A stretch of 64,000 nt of DNA, taken from Alteromonadaceae bacterium (GTDB lineage Bacteria > Pseudomonadota > Gammaproteobacteria > Enterobacterales > Alteromonadaceae). The translations under genes and the position numbers were made by a program. Within the stretch, counting starts at the first letter, position 1; every line of letters starts with the position of its first letter. The notes below the pieces were generated by a model that made no database searches, was not told where the DNA came from, and saw nothing but the letters and a program-made list of their open reading frames with translations. The stretch covers positions 1-64,000 of the forward strand of contig JALUXV010000161.1 of NCBI GenBank assembly GCA_027013165.1, read 5' to 3'. Positions 55,029 to 64,000 of this stretch are shown here, one piece after another.

Positions 55029-56972
55029 TTAATGAGATAGATACTTCTCTAAGAAGGCATCCATCTCAGCAAACATTCGATGTCGGTTGCGCTGAATGGA
55101 AAGATAGTGGTCGCCAGATTCAAGCTCAACATAGGTGAAAACCTTGTCTTCATCGTCAAGCTCATCCTCCATAATGCGGCTTTGTCTAACGCGAACCACT
55201 CGGTCTTCTTCACCGTGAATAAGGAGTATGGGTGTTTTGATACCCTCAACATTGTAATAGGGCGAACGGGCCTTTAAGTCACGACTTTCATCACCAATTT
55301 GATGTTGCACAAACTCAGTATTCAAAAATCTTCTGCTGTGTTGTACTAAATGTTTCAAGCTGCTAACACCAGCAAAACTTACGGCACAATTAAACAAATC
55401 AGGCGTTTTAACCGTTGCCATCAGTGCGGCATACCCACCGTAACTAGCACCAACAATACACATGTTGTTTTCTTCGCTATAGCCTTGTTCTACCATCCAA
55501 TGTGCCGCATCGGTGATATCATCTTGCATTTGTAAGCCCCAAGACTGTATTCGGCTTTGTGCAAACGAGTAACCATAACCAGAAGATCCCCTAAAGTTTG
55601 GACGCAATACCGCGTATCCCTTACTCGTAAAATACGAAGTCCAATAGTCAAAGCCATCATAATCTCTTGCACCGGGACCACCATGAGGGTGAATTATAGT
55701 GGGAAACGGTCCTTTACCGTTTGGCAGTGACAAATAACCCTGTATTTCCATGCCATCTCGGGCTTTATAGGTAATGAGTCGATGGGGAACCAGGGTGTCT
55801 GGTTGTATACCGGGATATTGGTCAAACATGAAATACAAAGACCCATCCTTTCTATTGCCTATGTAGTAGCCACCAGGCATAACGTCTGACTCTGAATACA
55901 CTATGTAGGACTGCTCATCACGGCTAAAGCTAACAATGCTGTTGTAGGTATCTGGCAATGCTTGCTCTAAGCCTTTTTGGAACGCTTCGAACCCTTTATC
56001 CCAATAATGACGCCCATGATGCCGAATACCTATTACATCTCTCGTCAATGAAGAGTAAATCAGTGAGCCATTCACATCGTACCCTTCGTCATAAAACACT
56101 TCAGTGCGCTCATCAGTGGTTAAATCAAGGGTGTATAATGCTAGGTAGTCGCCTTTGTACGCTTTGTAATAGAGTAAATTTGGATCAAGCCCAAAGCCCA
56201 CTGGATAAAACCCCTGCTCGGTCATTGCATTGTATTCGGCAAGAACGCGCCAATCATCGTTATCTTTCAGTAATACTTGCCGCTCACCAGTATCGTAATT
56301 AAGCGACACTCCTACTCTCACATTACTCTGTTGATCGGTTATCCAATGCCGAATTTGCTTTTTACCTTTTTCAATACGAGTCGCTCTGGCCGTATTTACA
56401 TTCACCTTAAACACCGAAGGAAGTGCGGCAACTTCTACGTCAATGGCCATTAAAATATGGTCTGGGTCATCGGGAAGCCAATCAATAACCTCGTCTTGGA
56501 TCTGAGGTACGTGGTTCATGTTGGAAGCTAAGCGACTTAATCGTCGCCAATTAATCAAATTAAGGGCCTTACCTTCTTGATGGTCATAATCCATGGCGAA
56601 CAAACGTGTGTCATACACTTTGGTAGTGCCTCTACGTGATTCATATCTGGCACTAACAACAAGGCGCTTGTCATTGACCCACCTAAACCAATTAATTTTG
56701 ACCTTCTCATTGTCAGAGGACAGTAAATAGAAGGATTCACCCGACACCAAATCATATGTCATGAGCAATGACATTTCCTCGGGCTCTATTACGTTTCTCA
56801 CGTAAACAATTTTAGTTCCGTCTGGGGATAATCTTGGTTTTACAAAGGCGGGCAGTGCACTAAATGCACGATAATCTAAAGCCGACTCTGGTACTTGGTT
56901 AGCTGAATAGCTGGGTACTGAAAACATCGCAGCGAGCAGTGCGATGAATAAAACTGTCCCTGTTTTATACAT
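55029..56972 (-). CDS. Secreted S9 family prolyl-oligopeptidase-like peptidase
   Basis: A 647-residue protein with a signal peptide (about 1-24, ALLAAMFSVPSYSA). The N-terminal half (about 40-390) is a beta-propeller-like region with LSPDGTKIVYVRN. The C-terminal half is the hydrolase: HPHGGPGARDYDGFDYW, nucleophile Ser510 in VGASYGGYAALM, Asp590 in HGEEDRVV and His622 in SGDHYLS. It probably cleaves peptides in the periplasm. Monocistronic, divergent from tamA with about 210 bp between. Confidence 0.9.
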   Translation of the reverse strand: MYKTGTVLFIALLAAMFSVPSYSANQVPESALDYRAFSALPAFVKPRLSPDGTKIVYVRNVIEPEEMSLLMTYDLVSGESFYLLSSDNEKVKINWFRWVNDKRLVVSARYESRRGTTKVYDTRLFAMDYDHQEGKALNLINWRRLSRLASNMNHVPQIQDEVIDWLPDDPDHILMAIDVEVAALPSVFKVNVNTARATRIEKGKKQIRHWITDQQSNVRVGVSLNYDTGERQVLLKDNDDWRVLAEYNAMTEQGFYPVGFGLDPNLLYYKAYKGDYLALYTLDLTTDERTEVFYDEGYDVNGSLIYSSLTRDVIGIRHHGRHYWDKGFEAFQKGLEQALPDTYNSIVSFSRDEQSYIVYSESDVMPGGYYIGNRKDGSLYFMFDQYPGIQPDTLVPHRLITYKARDGMEIQGYLSLPNGKGPFPTIIHPHGGPGARDYDGFDYWTSYFTSKGYAVLRPNFRGSSGYGYSFAQSRIQSWGLQMQDDITDAAHWMVEQGYSEENNMCIVGASYGGYAALMATVKTPDLFNCAVSFAGVSSLKHLVQHSRRFLNTEFVQHQIGDESRDLKARSPYYNVEGIKTPILLIHGEEDRVVRVRQSRIMEDELDDEDKVFTYVELESGDHYLSIQRNRHRMFAEMDAFLEKYLSH

Positions 56973-57183
56973 TTATCGTCCCTTACAAACTTAGTATTTT
57001 AAGCTCGCATGATGACGCTATGTTGAGCGAGTGTCAAACTCAGGGTGAACTATATCATTCGTTGTTTATCAAAAGCTTTGTATCCAAATATGACTTAGCT
57101 ATCGACGTTAACGCTCAATACTATACTATTACCGATACCCCCATTGACGGGCTGAATGATTAACCTTAGGAACTCACTGCGAA

Positions 57184-58950
57184 ATGCGACGAGCTGCACT
57201 ACGTCTTTTTACTCTCATAGCTCTGCATCTCTTATTTTTTCCGGCCATTGCTGAGGAAAAGTTGAGTTATGTTGTTCAAGGTGTAGACAACAAAGAAATA
57301 CGAAACAATATTGAATTGCATTTGGCCAGCTTGGATATCACTGAAGACCAATTAGGCGATCCATTTTGGCAAGATGAGCTGTCGAAAACCGTTGAAAAAG
57401 CCGTTGAACCCTATGGATATTACAACAGTGAGACCGGTTTCGAACTTAATTCGCCTACAAAGCTGGTACTAACCATTTCTCTCAATAGCCCCTTGCGTGT
57501 TGCTAACATAACCCGTGAAATCATTGGCGAAGGAAGGCAAGATCCCAATTTTAAGGCCACATACGACGCCTTTCCTTTACGAAAAGGCGATGTATTACTT
57601 CAACCACGCTATTCGGCCTATAAAACCGCTATGTTCAACTATGCATTGGAGCATGGTTACTTTGACTTTTTTTGGCAAGCCACCCGACTCGACCTTGTTC
57701 GCCAGGAGCGAGAAGCTAACATTTTACTTATTGCCCAAAGTGGCGCTCGCTATCAATTTGGCGAGCTGATTATCATAGGCGACGACAAAGCCTCAGACAT
57801 TATCAATCGGTTGAGAAATTTTACAGCAGGCCAGCCATACAGTGGTAATACTCTGAGGGAGTTTAACCGTATTCTCAATAAATCGGGCTATTTTGACAGA
57901 GTCATAGCAAGGCCTGTTGTCAGCAATGCTGACGGGCTTTTAGTGCCTATTGAAGTGTCGGTTTCACACAAACCAAAAGACAAATTTGACGTTAGCTTAG
58001 GTGCTGCCACGGATACTGGAGCCAGAGTCCGTCTAGGGTGGGAAAGGCCGTGGGTAAACCAGAAAGGCCATTCAATTACTTCGGATGTTTTTATTTCACA
58101 GCCAGAGCAAGCGGTATCTATGGGCTACCGGATCCCAATGAAAAACACCACAGATGACAGTGTTAAAATTGAGGGGGGTTACCAGTTTATAGATTACACG
58201 AACACGGGGTTTGAAAGTGAAACTCTGTCTGTTGCGTTTCACCGATATTGGCGACCTGATGATTCCGATTGGCAACACGACGGCAGTATAACGCTGCTGC
58301 GAGAAACCTACGACCAAATACAGCTAACCAATAACACAACCTTATTGGCCATGCCGGGCTATGCCATTACTCATAGGCGAAAAGACAACGACCTGAAGAT
58401 TAATCAAGGGCATTACTTCAATATGTTTGTGCAGGGAGGGAGCGATGCCCTAGGTTCAGATATCGACTTTTTCAGAGCGCAGGCATCCGCTCTTTATATC
58501 AACACGTTTGATGAGCTTCACCGCGTGAGTGTACGAGGCACTCTGGGCGCCATGTACACCAATGATTTTGATAAGGTGCCTGCCTCGCTTCGATTCTATG
58601 CCGGTGGCGACCAAAGCATTCGCGGCTTCGACTTTAGGGAAATATCTCCCATTGAAAACGTCCTCGACCCAAATACAGGAGAATCTATCTCTGCATCAGT
58701 GGGCGGTAAATACCTTATGAATGCAAGCGTTGAATATACCTATGCCATTGCAGAACAATGGCGAATCGCACTGTTTACCGACGCCGGTACCGCCAGTAAT
58801 TCCATAGATACTGACTTAACCTTCAGCCTAGGTACAGGCGCACACTGGATTTCTCCCATAGGCCCTGTAAGACTTTACATAGCACGGGGTTTTACCCCCA
58901 ACGACGGCAATACATGGCGATTCCACCTAATGCTGGGGCCTGAAATATGA
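57184..58950 (+). CDS. tamA: Outer-membrane assembly protein TamA
   Basis: TamA is the Omp85-family barrel of the TAM complex. The 588 residues have a signal peptide (about 1-23), POTRA-type repeats (about 25-265) and a C-terminal 16-strand barrel (about 280-588) with the conserved loop-6 motif GGDQSIRGFDF and the terminal strand ending in GPEI. The stop codon overlaps the tamB start by four bases (ATGA), so the two are translationally coupled. Confidence 0.93.
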   Translation: MRRAALRLFTLIALHLLFFPAIAEEKLSYVVQGVDNKEIRNNIELHLASLDITEDQLGDPFWQDELSKTVEKAVEPYGYYNSETGFELNSPTKLVLTISLNSPLRVANITREIIGEGRQDPNFKATYDAFPLRKGDVLLQPRYSAYKTAMFNYALEHGYFDFFWQATRLDLVRQEREANILLIAQSGARYQFGELIIIGDDKASDIINRLRNFTAGQPYSGNTLREFNRILNKSGYFDRVIARPVVSNADGLLVPIEVSVSHKPKDKFDVSLGAATDTGARVRLGWERPWVNQKGHSITSDVFISQPEQAVSMGYRIPMKNTTDDSVKIEGGYQFIDYTNTGFESETLSVAFHRYWRPDDSDWQHDGSITLLRETYDQIQLTNNTTLLAMPGYAITHRRKDNDLKINQGHYFNMFVQGGSDALGSDIDFFRAQASALYINTFDELHRVSVRGTLGAMYTNDFDKVPASLRFYAGGDQSIRGFDFREISPIENVLDPNTGESISASVGGKYLMNASVEYTYAIAEQWRIALFTDAGTASNSIDTDLTFSLGTGAHWISPIGPVRLYIARGFTPNDGNTWRFHLMLGPEI

Positions 58951-61900
58951 AGCGCCGTATTATCTCCATTGTATTAGTGCTGCCTATTGTAGTTGCTGCC
59001 ATTTTATTTACCTTACTCATCAGTCCCGTAGGGTCGAAATTTGCGGCTTACCTTGCCTCTAGTTTTACACCAAACCTTACCATTGAAGGTGCCAAAGGCG
59101 GGCTAGTAGACACCATTAGCTTCGACAGTATTCAGTGGAACAACGAAAATTTATCGGTAAGTATTGAAGACGTTTCTTTGGATATCACTTGGCCCAATCT
59201 GCGAGAGCCTCACCTATTTATCAAGGGTTTGACAGTTGAGAGCCTTACTATCACTCAAACAGGTGAGAGTAGTGATAGCTCTCAACCAGAGGAAGTAACA
59301 GAGCCGCTCTCGCTTCCAATCACACTGTCTTTGGTATCACCGACAATTAACCTCATTGCGATAAACCTGCCTCAGCTTAGGGTTCAACTTGATGAATTGA
59401 CTCTCGGCAACGCAAATATTAAGGACGACCTGAACATCAGTCAGGTGAACTTGAGCAAATTGACTATTACCGAAAAATCATTGGCTCATGCTGCACAACT
59501 CCCCGATATCCCTACCTCTTATGCACTTAGCTATACTCCCCCAACACTGCCAGAGGTCACCTCTCCATTACCTATTGTGGTAAATGATATCAACCTGAAC
59601 GAAATCATTTACGTTGCAAAACTAGAGGGACAGCACAGGGCTAGCGTTTCATTAACTGCATTTGAGTTTTCACAAAACAATATCACCCTTACAACGTTAG
59701 ACATTGAGCATGAGCAAGGTCAGCTTGTTGGTAACATAGAAGCCGAGTTAACCGATGAATTCAATTCAACAGTATCTCTTGATGCTAGCTGGCATTGGTT
59801 TGAACAAGCCCAATCTGCCAGTGTGTTTTGGCAAGGCCCACTTTCCAACTTAACAATAAACGCAACGTTAATAGGAGCCTTTGACGGACAACTCACCGCA
59901 CAAGCCAATGTACTAGACGAACAGCTACCCATTTCACTTGATGCACATTGGCAACAACAGGGCATTGCCCAACACTCTAAAACACCTGTGGCCCTAGCCC
60001 CTGGAGAGTTATCTCTTGATGGTGAAATGGGTGATTACACCTTAATCAGCACTGGTGATATCACGCTTCCCACAGTAGGGAATGTCTCATTAGACATAGA
60101 TGTCTCGTTAAAAACTAAATACGTTTACGTTAACCGAGTCAATGCAGGCCTATTGGGTGGCGAGGTTAGCAACACTGGTAGTTTATATCTTGACGAGAGT
60201 TTGTTTTGGGATGGGCTCACTCAATTGAAGAACATAAACGCGAGTAGCTTCTCTGAATATGCCCCGCAAACCATAAGCGGCAGTTTTTCTAGTTTGTTTC
60301 AACTGTCTGACCAAGGTATAGATGCCAAGCTGTCTGAGATTAACTTCAATGGGAGACTAAACAATTACCCCATGATCGCCACCGGAAACCTTGTATATTC
60401 TAGTGTCAGTGATCTTGCGGTAGGCTCGTTAAACCTGGTGCAAGAGGAGAATATCGTTTCCTTGACAGCACAGTTGTTTAACAAGCGCCATTTGAATGCG
60501 ACGTCATCACTCAACTTACCGTTTTTATCCCGTCTCTATCCAGACGTTGAAGGCCGCCTTCGCGGCGGTATTCAGGCCAGCGGCCCTTGGGAAAACCCCA
60601 CCATAAAAGCAGAGATAAATGTTAAAGATATAGACTTGTCGGAAGAATTGGTTTCAGCAAGTACCGATTTGGGACCTATTGATGGTAGTGTCATTTTTGA
60701 AGGTACATACGAGGATCACAAGCTAACCACTGACATTGAGCTGAAAGATTACTCGGTAAAAGCCATTGCGCAAGGCGCATGGTTAAATGGGGATTGGGAA
60801 GGGCAATTATTTGACAGTGAAATTGACGTAATGGGTTCCCACTGGGCCTTGGTTGCCCCTTTCAACATTAACTTAAACACTGCGGATCTCGCATTTGACG
60901 CAGCCCCACACTGCTGGAATAACCTTAACAGTGGAGAGTTATGTGCCGACCAATTGAGTTACTCAAACAGTACTCTCTTATGGGACGTACGCGGTAGCCA
61001 GCTGCCTGCTGGTCAGTGGCTTTATCGCGCTGGCCCAACCTATTTGGGCGCGCCTTCGTCGGCCTTACTTTCGTTTTCTTCCAATGGTGAATTTTCTAGC
61101 CTCGATACAATGGAAGTTTCCTTGTCTTCTTGGCTCTCTCCAGCCACATGGCAGTTAGGTGAGCAAGGTAAAATCGAACTTACCGTTGAAAAATTCGAAA
61201 CACAAAGCCGCTATAGCAGTGGTTTACTCTCTAGTCATGTCGCTTTGTACACGCAAAATGCTGGGCTCGCTAATGTTTCTATTACTGCCGATCCCTTTGA
61301 CACCACTCATCCCATAGAAGGGAAAATTCACATTGAAGACATCAACGTCGCTCCACTTAAACCTTTATTTCCCTCATTTCGGGTGTTTACCGGCCTTCTG
61401 AATGGCGATATGTCACTCTCTGGCCATGTGTCAGCGCCGTCGGTTACCGGCCAGCTAAGCATTTCTGACGGCGGTATTTCGATTCAAGACGCTCCATTAA
61501 CCTTGGAAAACTGGCAACAGCAAATACGCCTATCAAACCAAAAGGCTGAATTAGAGGGTCAGTTTGTTCTGGGCGGAGGGCAAGGCGAGATGAAAGGCAT
61601 TGTAGATTGGTCTGACAACCCTTTCACACAACTCTCAATAACGGGCAAAGAGTTTGAGGTGCTTCAGCCCAATATTACGTTGCGTTTGTCTCCCAACATC
61701 AAAATAGTATCAGATATCAAGCGTACTGATATTACAGGGCGTCTCGACATCCCCTTTGCCCGCATAGAAATTGACTCGTTACCAGAAAGTGCTGTGTCAC
61801 CGTCAAACGATGTTTATTTACGTGGAGAGCCCAAAGCAGCAAGCCCTCTAGATTCCATTTTTGCCAATGTATTAGTGGGAGTAGACCCTGCAAAAAGTAG

Positions 61901-62642
61901 TAGTGTATCGATAAATGCGTTTGGATTAACTGGGCACCTTCACGGCTTAATCGATATAAAAACACAACCGGCATTGGTAGGTTATGGCGATTTACAAGTA
62001 TTGAATGGGGAATATAAAGCCTACGGTCAACAGCTACTGATTAACAAAGGGGAAGTGCAGTTTAATGGCCCGTTAGATAGCCCCTCACTACTTATTGAAG
62101 CCATTAGAGATCCTGCCAAAACTGACAATAATGTCATTGCAGGGGTCAGAATTGACGGTAATGCCACTGCTCCATACATTGAATTGTTTTCCACGCCGAC
62201 GATGGATCAACAAAACGTATTGTCGTATCTACTCACAGGGCAAGGGCCTAATGGTACCAGTAGCGACCCTAATTACGCCGCCTTACTGTTAGGGTTTGGA
62301 CTATCAAATACCAAAGGGGTAACCAGTCAAATAGGTGATACGCTCGGTATTGATGGCCTACAATTAGGCACCAATGAGTCTATGCTGTCAGTCACTGGAC
62401 AAATTAACGAGCGCCTATCAGTGCAATATAACCTTGATGTGGGACTAGGCAACAACGATTCCAATAATGCTATACGACGTCGTCAAGTACCCCCCGACCT
62501 CGCGCTGAAATACAGCCTGTACCCACAGCTATTTCTAGAGGCTGTGCAAAATACCATAGAAGAGCAAACTGAGTTTGCTGTGGACATTTACTATGAATTC
62601 TTCCGCCATGAAGACCCAGCTAGCGATTCAGAAGAAAACTAA
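58947..62642 (+). CDS. tamB: TamB/AsmA-like translocation and assembly protein
   Basis: TamB spans the periplasm between the inner membrane and TamA and is linked to outer-membrane protein assembly and phospholipid transport. The 1231 residues begin with an inner-membrane helix (about 5-27), continue as a long beta-rich domain without catalytic motifs, and end with the DUF490/TamB domain (about 890-1231, with VDPAKSSSVSINAFGLTGHL and SYLLTGQGPNG). The size and coupling to tamA match E. coli TamB (1259). Confidence 0.93.
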   Translation: MKRRIISIVLVLPIVVAAILFTLLISPVGSKFAAYLASSFTPNLTIEGAKGGLVDTISFDSIQWNNENLSVSIEDVSLDITWPNLREPHLFIKGLTVESLTITQTGESSDSSQPEEVTEPLSLPITLSLVSPTINLIAINLPQLRVQLDELTLGNANIKDDLNISQVNLSKLTITEKSLAHAAQLPDIPTSYALSYTPPTLPEVTSPLPIVVNDINLNEIIYVAKLEGQHRASVSLTAFEFSQNNITLTTLDIEHEQGQLVGNIEAELTDEFNSTVSLDASWHWFEQAQSASVFWQGPLSNLTINATLIGAFDGQLTAQANVLDEQLPISLDAHWQQQGIAQHSKTPVALAPGELSLDGEMGDYTLISTGDITLPTVGNVSLDIDVSLKTKYVYVNRVNAGLLGGEVSNTGSLYLDESLFWDGLTQLKNINASSFSEYAPQTISGSFSSLFQLSDQGIDAKLSEINFNGRLNNYPMIATGNLVYSSVSDLAVGSLNLVQEENIVSLTAQLFNKRHLNATSSLNLPFLSRLYPDVEGRLRGGIQASGPWENPTIKAEINVKDIDLSEELVSASTDLGPIDGSVIFEGTYEDHKLTTDIELKDYSVKAIAQGAWLNGDWEGQLFDSEIDVMGSHWALVAPFNINLNTADLAFDAAPHCWNNLNSGELCADQLSYSNSTLLWDVRGSQLPAGQWLYRAGPTYLGAPSSALLSFSSNGEFSSLDTMEVSLSSWLSPATWQLGEQGKIELTVEKFETQSRYSSGLLSSHVALYTQNAGLANVSITADPFDTTHPIEGKIHIEDINVAPLKPLFPSFRVFTGLLNGDMSLSGHVSAPSVTGQLSISDGGISIQDAPLTLENWQQQIRLSNQKAELEGQFVLGGGQGEMKGIVDWSDNPFTQLSITGKEFEVLQPNITLRLSPNIKIVSDIKRTDITGRLDIPFARIEIDSLPESAVSPSNDVYLRGEPKAASPLDSIFANVLVGVDPAKSSSVSINAFGLTGHLHGLIDIKTQPALVGYGDLQVLNGEYKAYGQQLLINKGEVQFNGPLDSPSLLIEAIRDPAKTDNNVIAGVRIDGNATAPYIELFSTPTMDQQNVLSYLLTGQGPNGTSSDPNYAALLLGFGLSNTKGVTSQIGDTLGIDGLQLGTNESMLSVTGQINERLSVQYNLDVGLGNNDSNNAIRRRQVPPDLALKYSLYPQLFLEAVQNTIEEQTEFAVDIYYEFFRHEDPASDSEEN

Positions 62643-62662
62643 CCTACCTTTTCGGTATTTAG

Positions 62663-63232
62663 CTATTGCTGCATAGCTTCAAAGCGCTCTAACCGAGATA
62701 GAGCGAGTTGTTGGCGACGACTAGCCCAACGATAAACAAATACTAAAACCACGGCAGAAATACCCAAGAACACTGTGGATTTCACCATTTGTTCGCTCGA
62801 TGTCAATTCGCCTTGCAGATAAAGTACAACGTTAAAAATCAACAAAAACCCTATGGCAACCCAACAGGAATGTTTGGTCATCCATGCAATGCGAGCATTG
62901 TTTTTCATTTGTTTGATGAGGCTCTCTAAGTAACCTCTCGTTTGTAAATCACCGCCAAAAGCCGTCACTCTGCGCAACCATAATTGATAAAAAAGTATTG
63001 GCAGACAAAGTAGCAACATGGCCAAAATCATCCCACCCGCCACTAAACTAAACGTCGACCACTTCCACCAAATAAGCACCATCGGCGGGACTACGCCAAG
63101 AAAATCTAGCACCATAAATAGCCTTTGTTTTTTGCGTTCAGCAAAAAAAGTGCGCTTTACTTCCTCAACATCAATGGTTTTAACCGGCTGCGCTTGCCAC
63201 AGTGCCGACAAGTCGTTGTGGTTATTATTCAT
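62663..63232 (-). CDS. Membrane protein next to ECF sigma factor, possible anti-sigma
   Basis: A 189-residue protein with four predicted helices (about 45-60, 62-82, 122-140, 150-168) after a soluble N-terminus of about 35 residues (LSALWQAQPVKTIDVEEVKRTFF). Its start overlaps the end of the sigma-factor gene by 8 bp on the same strand, the usual arrangement for a sigma/anti-sigma pair. I do not see a canonical zinc-binding anti-sigma motif, so an anti-sigma role is inferred only from context. Confidence 0.65.
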   Translation of the reverse strand: MNNNHNDLSALWQAQPVKTIDVEEVKRTFFAERKKQRLFMVLDFLGVVPPMVLIWWKWSTFSLVAGGMILAMLLLCLPILFYQLWLRRVTAFGGDLQTRGYLESLIKQMKNNARIAWMTKHSCWVAIGFLLIFNVVLYLQGELTSSEQMVKSTVFLGISAVVLVFVYRWASRRQQLALSRLERFEAMQQ

Positions 63233-63722
63233 TGGTTTGCCCTTTTGTAATTGAAGCTTTCGCTCGCTTTAAAATTACCCCCACATGCGACTTGGTTAAT
63301 CCACAAACGTCTGCAATTTCGTCGTAGGACAATCCCTCTAGTGACAATGTAAGTACCTGCCTTGATTGCAATGGAAGTTCGCGAACCGCGCCTAACAAAG
63401 TATTTAAGGATTGCTGCTGACTTGCTGATAATTCAGGGGTTGCATGATGCCCTATAAAAGCATCGGCACCTTCTGGGTATGTTTCTGTATCAATGCGCTT
63501 AACTTGGCTAGCCACATGAGTTACTGCGCGATTATGCGCAATTTTCAACAGGTAAGTTTTTATACTGCTGTCGCCATTGAATCGCCCTATTGCCTGCCAA
63601 ACGGCTACCGCAATCTCTTGCAGAAGTTCCTGCTGCAACGCTTCATTTGCCTCGTAACTACTCGCAACACGACTCAGTAAACCGCCATACTCTGAGAATA
63701 TTGCTTCAAACTGCTGCGACAA
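63225..63722 (-). CDS. ECF RNA polymerase sigma factor
   Basis: A 165-residue sigma-70 family protein. The start at TTG 63722 is chosen because GGAG lies six bases upstream; the frame is open to 63743 with poorer context. Region 2 is about residues 15-80 (QELLQEIAVAVWQAIGRF, YLLKIAHNRAVTH) and region 4 about 105-160 (LPLQSRQVLTLSLEGLSYDEIADVCGLTKSHVGVIL in two parts, a helix-turn-helix). The specific signal is unknown. Co-transcribed with the membrane protein gene. Confidence 0.85.
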   Translation of the reverse strand: MSQQFEAIFSEYGGLLSRVASSYEANEALQQELLQEIAVAVWQAIGRFNGDSSIKTYLLKIAHNRAVTHVASQVKRIDTETYPEGADAFIGHHATPELSASQQQSLNTLLGAVRELPLQSRQVLTLSLEGLSYDEIADVCGLTKSHVGVILKRAKASITKGQTNE

Positions 63723-63778
63723 ATGAAATCTCCAAATCAACAATCAAGGTGTTTGTTATTGATAGTCGTGGGCTTTTG

Positions 63779-63809
63779 AAAAAAATTACATTTTCTGTGT
63801 AATTTTTTT
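63779..63809. repeat. AT-rich 12-bp inverted repeat upstream of the sigma-factor gene
   Basis: AAAAAAATTACA (63779-63790) and TGTAATTTTTTT (63798-63809) with a 7-nt loop, followed by further T. It lies about 57 bp upstream of the sigma-factor start and about 99 bp before the partial gene at the right edge. It may be a promoter-proximal palindrome or a weak terminator. Confidence 0.5.
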
Positions 63810-63907
63810 TTAGGGGCGATGACTACTAGGGTAAATATCGTGAAATTCCCTGCGTGTTCTTTCCAATGATATTTACGTGTTTGTGACCAAATTACAGGAG
63901 ACTTATT

Positions 63908-64000
63908 ATGTCTACAATCGGTATTGTTTTATTAATGCTTGGCCTAGTTTCGCTAATGTTGCTAACAAACTACATTGACGCGAAATACCAATATAGATTC
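63908..64000 (+). CDS. Small membrane protein, partial at window end
   Basis: The frame starts at ATG 63908 with CAGGAG upstream and is cut by the window after 31 codons. The visible part is a hydrophobic helix (STIGIVLLMLGLVSLMLL) followed by TNYIDAKYQYRF. It is divergent from the sigma-factor gene across 185 bp, so it may be a target of that sigma factor. No family assigned. Confidence 0.6.
   Translation, partial: MSTIGIVLLMLGLVSLMLLTNYIDAKYQYRF

Overview
The window is chromosomal DNA from a marine-type gammaproteobacterium, most probably an Alteromonadaceae member (Alteromonas/Aestuariibacter/Paraglaciecola-like). Reasons: the protein sequences of GreB, Tex, NfuA, LexA, PlsB, IlvEDA/IlvC, TamA/TamB and the aa3 oxidase operon are gammaproteobacterial; several gene pairs match Enterobacteria (bioH next to comF, lexA divergent from plsB, ilvY divergent from ilvC, comM next to the ilv operon); and accessory families (CJM1_0395-type metalloprotease, DUF2909, RimK-like/GNAT-C39 pair) are those common in Alteromonadales. 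I see no rRNA, tRNA, CRISPR array, transposase or integrase. Coding density is high.

Layout. 0-3.4 kb: end of slyX, a WD40 lipoprotein, an FkpA-like lipoprotein isomerase, a tiny membrane-protein ORF and greB. 3.5-12.65 kb: a five-gene minus-strand operon with two transglutaminase-like proteins, two circularly permuted ATP-grasp domains and two alpha-E domains, a peptide-tagging/amidoligase-type system of unproven function. It separates greB from tex, which are neighbours in E. coli, and is bracketed by a perfect 32-bp direct repeat of the 3' end of greB. 12.9-18.3 kb: tex, a zinc-metalloprotease-like protein with a small flagellar-rod-like protein, bioH and comF. 18.35-22.75 kb: a DUF808 membrane protein and a second, unrelated amidoligase-type set (RimK-like ATP-grasp, GNAT-C39 peptidase fusion, DUF155/RMD1 protein). 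22.8-31.5 kb: mixed housekeeping and accessory genes including an M14 peptidase, nfuA with an IscR-type operator, an amino-acid racemase, a MATE pump and a polysaccharide deacetylase.

30.9-40 kb: the cytochrome c oxidase operon on the minus strand (ctaC-ctaD-ctaG-ctaE, then SURF1, an unnamed membrane protein, ctaA, ctaB, Sco1 and a GNAT gene): structural subunits, haem A synthesis and copper delivery together. 40.5-44.4 kb: lexA with two SOS boxes, a hypothetical gene and plsB. 44.5-53.6 kb: branched-chain amino-acid synthesis (ilvE-ilvD-ilvA, comM, ilvY, ilvC), with a candidate leader peptide rich in Val/Leu/Ile ahead of ilvE and no acetohydroxyacid synthase gene in the window. 53.6-64 kb: a Bcr/CflA pump, a secreted S9 peptidase, tamA-tamB, an ECF sigma factor with a membrane partner, and the start of a further small membrane protein.

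The most notable items are the amidoligase-type operon inside a duplicated greB end, the second ATP-grasp/C39 system, the ilv leader, the IscR site before nfuA, and an about 104-bp nested palindrome between ilvE and ilvD.
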